Program-made: the position numbers and the translations under genes
The notes under the pieces: generated by a model
Databases searched by the model: none
What the model saw: only the letters and a program-made list of their open reading frames with translations
Told to the model about the DNA's origin: nothing
Shown here: positions 1 to 7,480 of the stretch, one piece after another
Position numbering within the stretch: position 1 is the stretch's first letter
Layout of the letters: each line of letters opens with the position of its first letter
Assembly (NCBI GenBank): GCA_009783975.1
Contig: WRCL01000048.1
Coordinates: 1 to 9,014 of the forward strand
Source of the DNA: Micrococcales bacterium
GTDB lineage: Bacteria > Actinomycetota > Actinomycetes > Actinomycetales > Cellulomonadaceae
Reading direction: 5' to 3'
DNA: 9,014 nt

Positions 1-1
1 C

Positions 2-193
2 GAACGTCCCGCCGGTGCGACGCTGCCGAAGTCGGGCCGGGTGATCTCAGGGGAGAGCGACGTGGGCCGGTTCACCATCGGTGACGCTGGTGACGGCAAC
101 GCCGTGCTCACCTGGTCGAACCTCACCGTCGTGGTCGAGGTCACCGGACCGGTCGCACAGGTCGAACGGCTCTTCCACGCCTTCCCTTTGTGA
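2..193 (+). CDS. C-terminal fragment of an unrecognised protein (5' truncated)
   Basis: This is the only frame open from the left edge; it runs 63 codons to a TGA at 191-193, and the other two plus frames are closed by stops within about 90 bases. The readable tail ends in TWSNLTVVVEVTGPVAQVERLFHAFPL. It is rich in alternating hydrophobic residues (TVVVEV), Gly and Asp, which looks like a beta-rich soluble or extracytoplasmic domain. No catalytic motif, membrane segment or signal is visible in the part present, and I do not recognise the family. It lies 104 bp upstream of topA on the same strand, so shared transcription is possible but not shown. Confidence that it is coding rests on the open frame and codon composition only. 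Confidence 0.6.
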   Translation, partial: ERPAGATLPKSGRVISGESDVGRFTIGDAGDGNAVLTWSNLTVVVEVTGPVAQVERLFHAFPL

Positions 194-234
194 CCGACCA
201 CCGGGCGTGGTGACTGGGCGTCGGGGCTGGTTCG

Positions 235-261
235 CGTACAGTCCGGGCAGGACCGTACAGT
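235..261 (+). promoter_or_regulatory. twin CGTACAGT motifs upstream of topA (possible -10 elements)
   Basis: The octamer CGTACAGT occurs at 235-242 and again at 254-261, start to start 19 bp, in the 104-bp gap before topA. Each contains TACAGT, which fits the TANNNT form of an actinobacterial -10 hexamer. No good -35 hexamer sits at 16-18 bp from either copy, so the promoter reading is tentative. The pair could equally be a direct-repeat operator. Confidence 0.3.
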
Positions 262-297
262 TTCCCCCCAGGACACCCAGAAGGTGACGACGGAGCC

Positions 298-3051
298 ATG
301 ACCCCCAGACGCAAGCTTGTGATCGTCGAGTCGCCCGCCAAGGCACGGACCATCGCCGGGTACCTCGGTGACGACTACGACGTGGCAGCCTCCGTCGGGC
401 ATATCCGTGACCTGCCCCAGCCCTCTGACCTGCCCGCAGATATGAAGAAGGGGCCGTACGGCAAGTTCGCCGTCAACGTCGACGACGGTTTTGCGCCCTA
501 CTACGTCGTGGACTCGGACAAGAAGAAGAAGGTCGCCGAGCTCAAGAAGCTGCTCAAGGACTCCGACGAGCTCTACCTGGCCACTGATGAGGACCGCGAG
601 GGCGAGGCCATCGCCTGGCACCTGGCCCAAGAGCTCAAACCCAAGGTGCCGGTGCGGCGCATGGTGTTCCACGAGATCACGCGCGAGGCGATCACCCGCG
701 CCCTGGCCTGCACCCGTGGGATCAACCAGAACATGGTCGACGCCCAGGAGACCCGGCGGATCTTGGACCGGCTGTACGGGTACGAGGTCTCCCCGGTGCT
801 GTGGCGCAAGGTGCGCCAGGGCCTGTCAGCAGGCCGGGTGCAGTCGGTGGCCACACGGATGGTCGTCGAACGCGAACGTGAGCGGATGGCGTTCGTCGCC
901 GCGGACTACGCCGACGTCACCGGGACGTTCACCCCCGTACCTGTGTCAGACAGCGCGACCTCGTTCGCAGCGCGCCTGGTCGCCCTGGGGTCGGTGCGTG
1001 TGGCCACAGGCCGCGACTTCGCCGACACTGGCGCCCTTGTCGCCACCGGTGTGCGGCACCTGTCCGTGGCCGACGCCCAGCTCGTCGTCGACGGCCTGGA
1101 CGGCGTGCCGTTCACTGTCGTCTCGGTGGACACCAAGCCGTACACCCGTCGTCCGGCGGCGCCGTTCACGACCTCGACACTGCAGCAAGAGGCGTCGCGC
1201 AAGCTGAAGATGAGCTCGCGCTCGACGATGCGCACCGCCCAGAGCCTGTACGAGAACGGCTACATCACCTATATGCGCACCGACTCGCCGGTGCTGTCGT
1301 CCCAGGCGATCGCTGCTGCCCGGCGCCAGGCCGCCGAGCTGTACGGGGCCGAGTACGTCCCGGCGGTCCCGCGGGTGTACGCCGCGAAGTCCAAAGGTGC
1401 CCAGGAGGCGCACGAGGCGATCCGCCCCGCCGGGGACCAGTTCCGCACCCCAGCGCAGGTCGCCTCGCAGCTGTCTGGTGACCAGCTCAAGCTCTACGAG
1501 CTGATCTGGAAACGCACGGTCGCCTCCCAGATGGCCGACGCCCGCGGGACGACCGCGTCGGTGCGCCTGGCCGGTACGACGACCCGAGCCGCCGGGCCGC
1601 TGGCCGCCCAGGACGCGACGTTCGGCGCCTCGGGCACCGTCATCACCTTCCGTGGGTTCCTCGCCGCGTACGAGGAGGGCCGCGACGTGGCCCGCTACGC
1701 CGAGGCCGAAGACGCCCGCCTGCCCCAGCTGGCCACCGGCGACCGCCTGGAGGGCGCTGACCTGGTCGCTGAGGGCCACCGGACCTCGCCCCCGCCGCGC
1801 TACACCGAGGCGTCGCTGGTCAAGGCCCTGGAAGACCAGGGCATCGGCCGCCCGTCGACCTACGCCTCGACGATCTCCACGATCGTCGACCGCGGGTACG
1901 TCAACGCCCGCGGCCAGGCCCTGGTGCCCTCGTGGCTGGCTTTTGCCGTCATCCGGCTGCTGGAGGAGAACTTCGACCACCTCGTCGACTACGGTTTCAC
2001 CTCCACCATGGAAGCTGACCTCGACGAGATCGCTGCCGGCCAGCGTGACCGTGTCGCCTGGCTCACCCAGTTCTACTTCGGCGACGGCACCAAGGCCGGC
2101 CAGGGCCTGCGCGACCTCGTGGCGAACCTCGGTGACATCGACGCGCGGGCGATCAGCTCGATCGACATCGGCGACGGTCTGGTCGTACGCGTCGGACGGT
2201 ACGGCCCCTACCTGGAGGTGCCTGAGGACGGCCCGGCTGACCCCGGTGCCAAACCCCGCCGGGTCTCGGTGCCAGGTGAGCTTGCCCCCGACGAGCTCAC
2301 CCCCGCCAAGGCCCGCGAGCTCATCACCGCCGAACCCGAAGGTGACAAGGTGCTGGGCACCGACCCGACCACCGGCACGACCCTCGTCGCGCGCAACGGG
2401 CGGTACGGCCCGTACGTCACCGAGCTGGTGCCCCAGCCAGAGCTTGACCCGGGCCTTTCTGCCGCAGCCCGCAAGAAAGCCCTCGCAGCGCTGCCCAAAC
2501 CACGCACGGCCTCGTTGTTCAAAGACATGGACGTGGAGACTGTCACCCTCGACGAGGCGCTGACGTTGCTGTCGCTGCCGCGGGTCGTGGGCACCGACCC
2601 GGCCTCAGGCGAGCAGATCACCGCCCAGAACGGCCGGTACGGCCCGTACCTCAAACGTGGCACCGACTCGCGCACCCTGGCCGACGAGCACCTGCTGCTG
2701 ACCATCACCGTCGACCAGGCCCTGGCCGTGTACGCCGAACCCAAACGTGGTCGCGGCGCACCGGCTGCTGCGCCGCTGCGCGAGCTGGGCACCGACCCGG
2801 AGTCGGGCAAGCCGGTCGTCGTCAAGGACGGACGTTTCGGCCCGTACGTCACCGACGGGGTGACGAACCGCACCCTGCCACGCGAGGTGACGCCCGAGTC
2901 GATCACCCCCGAGCAGGCCGCTGAGCTGCTCGCGGCCAAACGGGCGGCCGGCCCGGCCAAGAAGCGCACGACCACACGCACGACGAGCACCAGACGCACG
3001 ACCTCGACGGCGAAGAAACCCTCTGCCAAGTCCTCGCCAAAGAAGGCTTGA
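298..3051 (+). CDS. topA: DNA topoisomerase I (type IA)
   Basis: Relaxes negatively supercoiled DNA by breaking and passing single strands through a 5'-phosphotyrosine link; it acts in the nucleoid. At 917 residues it has the actinobacterial length. The Toprim domain opens with VIVESPAKA (Glu11) and holds the metal-binding TDEDREGE at 96-103 (Asp97, Asp99, Glu101). The active-site motif is GYITYMRTDS with catalytic Tyr325 followed by Arg327. Four C-terminal repeats centre on GRYGPY/GRFGPY near residues 633, 701, 779 and 845; no zinc-finger cysteines are seen. The last 35 or so residues are a Lys/Arg/Thr/Ser-rich basic tail, a trait linked in actinobacterial TopA to DNA binding and processivity. 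ATG 298 is chosen because the Toprim strand begins right after it; a short GGAG at 292-295 is close, and AAGGTG at 281-286 is an alternative ribosome site. The protein looks intact. Confidence 0.97.
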   Translation: MTPRRKLVIVESPAKARTIAGYLGDDYDVAASVGHIRDLPQPSDLPADMKKGPYGKFAVNVDDGFAPYYVVDSDKKKKVAELKKLLKDSDELYLATDEDREGEAIAWHLAQELKPKVPVRRMVFHEITREAITRALACTRGINQNMVDAQETRRILDRLYGYEVSPVLWRKVRQGLSAGRVQSVATRMVVERERERMAFVAADYADVTGTFTPVPVSDSATSFAARLVALGSVRVATGRDFADTGALVATGVRHLSVADAQLVVDGLDGVPFTVVSVDTKPYTRRPAAPFTTSTLQQEASRKLKMSSRSTMRTAQSLYENGYITYMRTDSPVLSSQAIAAARRQAAELYGAEYVPAVPRVYAAKSKGAQEAHEAIRPAGDQFRTPAQVASQLSGDQLKLYELIWKRTVASQMADARGTTASVRLAGTTTRAAGPLAAQDATFGASGTVITFRGFLAAYEEGRDVARYAEAEDARLPQLATGDRLEGADLVAEGHRTSPPPRYTEASLVKALEDQGIGRPSTYASTISTIVDRGYVNARGQALVPSWLAFAVIRLLEENFDHLVDYGFTSTMEADLDEIAAGQRDRVAWLTQFYFGDGTKAGQGLRDLVANLGDIDARAISSIDIGDGLVVRVGRYGPYLEVPEDGPADPGAKPRRVSVPGELAPDELTPAKARELITAEPEGDKVLGTDPTTGTTLVARNGRYGPYVTELVPQPELDPGLSAAARKKALAALPKPRTASLFKDMDVETVTLDEALTLLSLPRVVGTDPASGEQITAQNGRYGPYLKRGTDSRTLADEHLLLTITVDQALAVYAEPKRGRGAPAAAPLRELGTDPESGKPVVVKDGRFGPYVTDGVTNRTLPREVTPESITPEQAAELLAAKRAAGPAKKRTTTRTTSTRRTTSTAKKPSAKSSPKKA

Positions 3052-3208
3052 CCCCAGGGCTTGGCGGCCCCCGCCCAGCGGTTGTCCGGCCCGCGAGGCA
3101 CCGGCAGGGGCCCAGCCCAGGCAAGCTCTGGGCAAACCCTGGGCAACCTCCGCCCCTGGTGTGTGACGTTCCGTTGCGACACGCGCCACGACCAGCCGGT
3201 GGTCCAGT

Positions 3209-3226
3209 GGGCGAAGCTGTTCGCCC
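3209..3226. repeat. 7-bp perfect stem-loop in the topA/membrane-gene gap
   Basis: GGGCGAA at 3209-3215 pairs perfectly with TTCGCCC at 3220-3226 around a 4-base loop. No U-tract follows. It could be part of a T-tail-less terminator for topA, which is common in high-GC actinobacteria, but position and stem alone do not prove it. Confidence 0.45.
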
Positions 3227-3252
3227 GATCGGTGGGGTCGGCCCAAAGTCAC

Positions 3253-3294
3253 TTGCCAGACCGGCGATTTGTCAGGAAAAATCCCTCCTTGACA
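3253..3294 (+). promoter_or_regulatory. possible promoter with overlapping TGTCA/TGACA dyad
   Basis: TTGCCA at 3253-3258 followed after 18 bp by AAAAAT at 3277-3282 is a fair -35/-10 pair in an A/T-rich dip of an otherwise GC-rich gap. A dyad TGTCAGG (3270-3276) with CCTTGACA (3287-3294) brackets the -10 and could be an operator. The second arm also contains a consensus TTGACA -35 (3289-3294), but no -10-like hexamer follows it at normal spacing. Assignment to the downstream membrane gene is inference. Confidence 0.35.
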
Positions 3295-3341
3295 GTGCAT
3301 CGAGGGTGTCTCGCTGGACCGGCAGGTCGGCTGTCACGGAC

Positions 3342-3358
3342 GGCCGCCTCAGGCGGCC
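3342..3358 (+). promoter_or_regulatory. GC stem-loop immediately upstream of the Shine-Dalgarno of the membrane gene
   Basis: GGCCGCC (3342-3348) and GGCGGCC (3352-3358) form a perfect 7-bp stem with a 3-base loop. The stem ends 4 bases before AAGGAGGG at 3363-3370. It could act as an mRNA 5' stabiliser or modulate ribosome access. Confidence 0.4.
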
Positions 3359-3379
3359 ATCGAAGGAGGGTGGCGAGCC

Positions 3380-4501
3380 GTGATCCAATCCGGTGTGCTG
3401 CGTCGGGCACCGGATCTCTCAACTCCTGCGCAGGTGACTGACCCGACGACGTACCTGCGCCGCCGCCACTGGCGGATGATGGGCGGGATGGTCATCACCC
3501 TTGGAGGTGTGGGCCCGGTCATCATGGCGCTCATCGGTGCCCTCGTGTACGGGTACTGGGTGTGGTGGGTCGGCCTGTTCGTCGTCATGGCGCTCATGGG
3601 CTGCGCGACCGTGCTCGCGAGCCTCAACAACGACCATGTGACCCGCAGCGCCCTGGAGCTGGCGACCTGGCTGCTCATCATCACCTTCGGCGCTGGTGCG
3701 GTCGGGGTGGTGCTGGGGATCGTCGCGGTCGTGTCGATGCGCACCTGGTGGGTCGTGGCTGTGCCCTTGTCGGCTGCGACCGGCGCGAGCCTCGTCGGGT
3801 GGCTGGGGACCTCCACGGTCCACTCGCTCAGCCACGCGCCGACCCCGGGCGTGGACCTGCTCACCCGCGCACAAAAAGAGGACGTCGGGCGTCTGCTCGC
3901 CCTCACCGGTCCTGGCTGGATCCAGCGCACCCGCCTGATGCTCCTGGCCGTGGCTGTGGGATGGGTGCTGCCGCTGCCGGGGGTTTTCGTGGTGTACCCG
4001 TGGTCAGACCTGTCGCTGGTGTCGGTGGCTGTGCTCGTCGCCGTCTCGGTGTCGCTGCCAGCCGGTGGGTTCGCGGCGTTCGCTGCGAGCCGGATCAACC
4101 CGTCGTCGCCATGGGCGATCGCCCAGACCAAGGTCCTGGTCACCGTTGCGCTCGTCGCCACCGTTGGGGCGCTGGGCATCGGTGGTCTGGTCGCCATGTC
4201 CTTTGGTGGCCAGCTCGCTGCGGCCCTGGTCATCTCTGGGGCGTCGCTGGCGTCGGTGGCCACAGTCGTGCTCTTGCGCCAGATCTCGGCGATGTCATGG
4301 TCGTTGTGGCGGGCCCGCGCTGGCATCCTCGGCGAGGACGTGGCCCGGTGGGTCGCCGAGTCTGACGAGGACGGACGGGCGATCTTGGCTCCCGGGGCGT
4401 CGTTGGTGCCCGGCGGTGTGCCCCGCGGGCCTCTCAAAGCCCAGGTTCGGCGCCTGCTGTGGCCTGTGCGCAGCAAAACCCTCAGCATGGTCCGGCGCTA
4501 G
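3380..4501 (+). CDS. unrecognised integral membrane protein, about eight helices
   Basis: I do not recognise the family. The 373-residue product is hydrophobic, with likely membrane helices near residues 34-56, 59-81, 93-118, 122-143, 185-206, 211-234, 251-273 and 277-299, arranged as two groups of four around a soluble segment (about 144-184) containing RAQKEDVGRLLALTGPGW. The first 33 residues are polar and basic (YLRRRHWRMM) and the last 70 are a cytoplasmic-type tail with basic residues. No signal peptide, transporter signature or catalytic motif is visible. The start is GTG 3380, supported by a strong AAGGAGGG at 3363-3370 with 9-bp spacing. It sits between topA and purF, both on the same strand, with gaps of 328 and 205 bp, so it is probably its own transcription unit. 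Its role is unknown. Confidence 0.85.
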   Translation: MIQSGVLRRAPDLSTPAQVTDPTTYLRRRHWRMMGGMVITLGGVGPVIMALIGALVYGYWVWWVGLFVVMALMGCATVLASLNNDHVTRSALELATWLLIITFGAGAVGVVLGIVAVVSMRTWWVVAVPLSAATGASLVGWLGTSTVHSLSHAPTPGVDLLTRAQKEDVGRLLALTGPGWIQRTRLMLLAVAVGWVLPLPGVFVVYPWSDLSLVSVAVLVAVSVSLPAGGFAAFAASRINPSSPWAIAQTKVLVTVALVATVGALGIGGLVAMSFGGQLAAALVISGASLASVATVVLLRQISAMSWSLWRARAGILGEDVARWVAESDEDGRAILAPGASLVPGGVPRGPLKAQVRRLLWPVRSKTLSMVRR

Positions 4502-4652
4502 TAGTCTGTCGCACCAAAAATGCCGAGTGCGCGGCGCCATGCGGAGCGGCTGGCCGCGTTGTCGTTCGTCGGCAGTAGCGCTGCTGCTCTCCTCCGCCTT
4601 GGCGGCCACCCCACCTGACGACGCTCCTACCCAGTGTGTTGCGACAGACTAC
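4501..4652. repeat. perfect 13-bp inverted repeat bounding the purF leader, with a nested dyad
   Basis: The arm GTAGTCTGTCGCA at 4501-4513, which begins on the last base of the membrane gene's stop codon, is matched by TGCGACAGACTAC at 4640-4652. The 126-bp interior carries a second 7-bp dyad, TGGCCGC (4551-4557) and GCGGCCA (4602-4608). The whole could be an RNA fold in the purF leader, a paired operator, or a small MITE-like element. No clear target-site duplication flanks it. Confidence 0.6.
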
Positions 4653-4706
4653 CAGCCGAGAAGTCCGTGCCGGTTTCTGCCCACCAGGGTGTGGGAGGAT
4701 TGGCGC

Positions 4707-6302
4707 GTGGCTCCCCGTGCAGACGGACGTCTGACCCACGACAACGACGGCGCTGAGCGCGGCCCGCAGGACGCCTGCGGCGTGTTCGGCGTGTGGGCAC
4801 CTGGCGAAGAGGTGGCAACCCTCACCTACTTCGGGCTGTACGCCTTGCTGCACCGCGGGCAAGAGTCGGCGGGTATCGCCGCGTCCAACGGTGAGCACCT
4901 GCGTGTGTACAAAGACATCGGCCTGGTCTCGCAGGTGTTCAACGAGACGACCCTGGGCGCCCTGGACGGGCATATGGCGATCGGGCACTGCCGGTACTCC
5001 ACGACCGGGTCGCCGACGTGGGAGAACGCCCAGCCGACCTTGGGCGCCACCGCGGACGGGACCGTCGCCCTGGGGCACAACGGCAACCTCACGAACACCG
5101 CCGAGCTCGTCGACCTCGTCGCCGAACGGTACGGTTCGCTGCGCCGCGGGGAGATCGCCCGGGGCAACACCACCGACACGGCCGTCATCACCGCCCTGCT
5201 CGCCGGTGACCCCGACCACACCCTGGAGGCCACAGCGCTGGAGGTGCTGCCCCGCCTGCGCGGCGCCTACTGCCTGGTGTTCATGGACGAGCACACGTTG
5301 TACGCCGCCCGCGACCCCCAGGGGGTGCACCCGTTGGTGCTCGGGCGGCTCGAACGCGGGTGGGTCGTCGCCTCAGAGTCGGCAGCCCTGGACATCGTCG
5401 GGGCGTCGGTGGTCCGTGAGGTCGAACCAGGCGAGCTCGTCGCGATCGACGGTGACGGGTTGCGCGCCACCCGGTTCGCGCCGGTCGAACGCGCCGGGTG
5501 CGTGTTCGAGTACGTGTACCTGGCCCGCCCTGACACGACGATCGCCGGACGGTCGGTGTACGCCGCGCGGGTGGAGATGGGCCGGCGCCTGGCCGCTGAG
5601 CACCCCGTCGAGGCCGACCTGGTCATGCCCGTGCCCGAGTCGGGGACCCCGGCTGCTGTGGGGTACGCCGCCGCGTCGGGGATCGCGTTCGGGCAGGGGC
5701 TGACGAAGAACGCCTACGTCGGGCGCACGTTCATCCAGCCCTCGCAGTCGCTGCGCCAGCTGGGCATCCGGCTGAAGCTCAACCCGTTGCGTGAGGTGAT
5801 CCGCGGGCGCCGGCTCGTCGTCGTCGACGACACGATCGTGCGCGGCAACACCCAGCGCGCGTTGGTGCGGATGCTGCGCGAGGCCGGTGCGGCGCAGGTG
5901 CACGTGAGGATCACCGCCCCACCGGTGAAGTGGCCATGCTTCTACGGGATCGACTTCGCCTCGCGTGCCGAGCTCATCGCCAACGGCCTGGGGGTTGAGG
6001 AGATCGCCGCGTCGCTGGGCGCGGACTCGCTGGGCTACCTGTCGGCTGAGGCGATGGTCGCCGCGACCGCCCAGCCCCGCTCCCAGCTGTGCACGGCGTG
6101 TTTCTGCGGCGACTACCCCATCGAGCTGCCCCCCGACGAACGTCTCGGCAAGCACCTTCTCGAACAGGCTGAGCTGCCGTTGGGTGCTGCGCTGGAACGC
6201 CGCCCCGCCCCGCCCCACACCCCGGCGCTGGGCGACCCCACAGACGGGCTCACCTGCGTCCTGCCGGGCCTCGGCGGGGCATCGGCCCTGGAGCACCCGT
6301 GA
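4707..6302 (+). CDS. purF: amidophosphoribosyltransferase (glutamine PRPP amidotransferase)
   Basis: Catalyses the first committed step of de novo purine synthesis, turning PRPP and glutamine into 5-phosphoribosylamine in the cytosol. From GTG 4707 the product is 531 residues; GGGAGG at 4693-4698 gives 8-bp spacing. This start places the Ntn nucleophile Cys24 in QDACGVFGVW behind a 23-residue propeptide, as in the Bacillus-type enzyme; the frame stays open far upstream, but that sequence lacks any resemblance to the family. The glutaminase half carries ALLHRGQESAGIA and GHCRYSTTGSP. The phosphoribosyltransferase half has the PRPP loop VVVDDTIVRGNT at 371-382. Four cysteines match the structural [4Fe-4S] ligands of this class: Cys265 (AGCVFEY), Cys411 (WPCFYG), Cys462 and Cys465 (LCTACF). 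Cleavage and the cluster are known for the family and inferred here. It is followed by purM at 59 bp, likely co-transcribed. Confidence 0.96.
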   Translation: MAPRADGRLTHDNDGAERGPQDACGVFGVWAPGEEVATLTYFGLYALLHRGQESAGIAASNGEHLRVYKDIGLVSQVFNETTLGALDGHMAIGHCRYSTTGSPTWENAQPTLGATADGTVALGHNGNLTNTAELVDLVAERYGSLRRGEIARGNTTDTAVITALLAGDPDHTLEATALEVLPRLRGAYCLVFMDEHTLYAARDPQGVHPLVLGRLERGWVVASESAALDIVGASVVREVEPGELVAIDGDGLRATRFAPVERAGCVFEYVYLARPDTTIAGRSVYAARVEMGRRLAAEHPVEADLVMPVPESGTPAAVGYAAASGIAFGQGLTKNAYVGRTFIQPSQSLRQLGIRLKLNPLREVIRGRRLVVVDDTIVRGNTQRALVRMLREAGAAQVHVRITAPPVKWPCFYGIDFASRAELIANGLGVEEIAASLGADSLGYLSAEAMVAATAQPRSQLCTACFCGDYPIELPPDERLGKHLLEQAELPLGAALERRPAPPHTPALGDPTDGLTCVLPGLGGASALEHP

Positions 6303-6361
6303 ACCCAGCCCGCCCACACGTCGGCGGCAGTGGCGCGCGGCGAGACAAGGATGGTGCACCA

Positions 6362-7471
6362 GTGAGCGAGAACCCCCCGATGACCTACGCGGCCGCAGGT
6401 GTGGACACCGGCGCCGGCGACACAGCCGTCGAGCTGATGAAGCACGCCGTCGGTGCCACCCACGGACCGCAGGTCGTCGGTGGGGTCGGAGGGTTCGCCG
6501 GGCTGTGGGACGCCAGCGCACTGGCGACGATGCGCCGCCCGGTGCTCGCGACGTCAACCGACGGGGTGGGGACGAAGGTCGCCATCGCCCAGGCGATGGA
6601 TGTCCACGACACCATCGGGTTTGACCTGGTCGCGATGGTCGTCGACGATATCGTCGTCGTCGGGGCACGGCCGTTGTACATGACCGACTACATCGCCTGC
6701 GGGCGGGTGGTCCCTGAACGCGTCGCCGCCATCGTGCGTGGCATCGCTGCGGCGTGCCAGGTGGCCGGCACCGCGTTGCTCGGCGGGGAGACCGCTGAGC
6801 ACCCAGGTCTGCTCGGCCCGCAGGAGTACGACGTCGCTGGGGCTGCCACCGGTGTCGTCGAGGCTGACCAGATGCTCGGCCCCCACCGTGTGCGCGCCGG
6901 GGACGTCCTGCTCGCGCTCGGGTCGTCCGGGCTTCACTCCAACGGGTACTCGTTGGTCCGGGCCGTCATCGCCTCGGCCGGGTGGTCTTTGGACCGCCAT
7001 GTTGACGACCTGGGTCGCACCGTGGGTGAAGAGCTGCTCGAGCCGACCCGGGTCTACGCCAGCGACCTGCTCGCCCTGGTGGACGTCGGCGGGGTGCACG
7101 CGGTCTGCCACGTCACAGGCGGGGGGCTGGCCGCGAACCTCGCCCGTGTGCTGCCCGCCGGGCTGGTCGCCGAGGTCGACCGGTCTGGCTGGACCGTCCC
7201 GCCGGTGTTCGGCCTCGTTCAACGCCTGGGCCAGGTCCCGTGGTCTGACCTGGAGAACACCCTCAACCTTGGTGTCGGCATGGTCGTCGTCGTCGACCCC
7301 GACCGTGCGTCGCAGGTGCATGAAGCGGCGTGCCACCGTGACCTGCCCGTGTGGGAGCTCGGCAGCGTCCGCGACCTCGACCCGGTGCGCGACGTCCCGT
7401 CCGACCTGGTCACTGGCACAAAAGGCGTCGATGCCGGAGCGGTCCGCCTGCTCGGCACCTACCACTGGTAG
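6362..7471 (+). CDS. purM: phosphoribosylformylglycinamidine cyclo-ligase (AIR synthetase)
   Basis: Closes formylglycinamidine ribonucleotide to aminoimidazole ribonucleotide using ATP, the fifth step of purine synthesis. The 369-residue product shows the family motifs in order: TYAAAGVDTGAGD (8-20), STDGVGTK (65-72), DLVAMVVDDIVVVGARPLYMTDY (start about 88), LLGGETAEHPG (139-149), GSSGLHSNGYS (187-197) and HVTGGGL further on. GTG 6362 is chosen because the protein then begins SENPPMTYAAAG, the usual N-terminus, and AAGGA at 6347-6351 lies 10 bp upstream. An earlier in-frame GTG at 6299 overlaps the purF stop as GTGA and would add 21 residues (NPARPHVGG and so on) that do not look like PurM, yet it could allow coupling. 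It is second in the purF-purM unit and converges on the minus-strand small ORF that ends 10 bp downstream. Confidence 0.96.
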   Translation: MSENPPMTYAAAGVDTGAGDTAVELMKHAVGATHGPQVVGGVGGFAGLWDASALATMRRPVLATSTDGVGTKVAIAQAMDVHDTIGFDLVAMVVDDIVVVGARPLYMTDYIACGRVVPERVAAIVRGIAAACQVAGTALLGGETAEHPGLLGPQEYDVAGAATGVVEADQMLGPHRVRAGDVLLALGSSGLHSNGYSLVRAVIASAGWSLDRHVDDLGRTVGEELLEPTRVYASDLLALVDVGGVHAVCHVTGGGLAANLARVLPAGLVAEVDRSGWTVPPVFGLVQRLGQVPWSDLENTLNLGVGMVVVVDPDRASQVHEAACHRDLPVWELGSVRDLDPVRDVPSDLVTGTKGVDAGAVRLLGTYHW

Positions 7472-7480
7472 CACAGCACG

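Larger units (their letters stand above)
3052..3379. other. 328-bp intergenic region with hairpins and phased repeats
   Basis: No convincing gene is present; frames open here lack a family resemblance. It holds a 5-bp GC hairpin just after the topA stop (3063-3067 with 3071-3075), the motif GGCAA three times at exactly 11-bp spacing (3120, 3131, 3142), a 7-bp hairpin GGGCGAA/TTCGCCC (3209-3226), a possible promoter (3253-3294), and a 7-bp hairpin next to the next gene's ribosome site (3342-3358). None has a T-run, so a classic intrinsic terminator after topA is not evident. Confidence 0.6.

Noticed and set aside
946..1980. Long minus-strand frame of 344 codons inside topA
   Set aside because: Antisense shadow of a clear topA gene; Arg/Gly/Val/Asp-rich with no family resemblance.
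3349..4488. Minus-strand frame of 379 codons opposite the membrane gene
   Set aside because: Thr/Ser/Arg/Pro-rich antisense translation; the plus strand has strong ribosome site and coherent membrane helices.
4520..4618. 32-codon ORF (MPSARRHAERLAALSF and so on) in the purF leader as a possible leader peptide
   Set aside because: No Shine-Dalgarno before the ATG, no run of regulatory codons, and it fits chance opening of GC-rich frames.
4065..4706. Upstream extension of the purF frame, including an ATG at 4540 with a hydrophobic stretch resembling a signal peptide
   Set aside because: The nucleophile Cys must lie near the N-terminus after a short propeptide; the extension overlaps the membrane gene and lacks family resemblance. 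GTG 4707 has a good ribosome site.
6299..6361. Alternative purM start at GTG 6299 overlapping the purF stop
   Set aside because: The 21 added residues do not resemble PurM N-termini, whereas GTG 6362 gives the usual beginning and a ribosome site; coupling from 6299 is not excluded.
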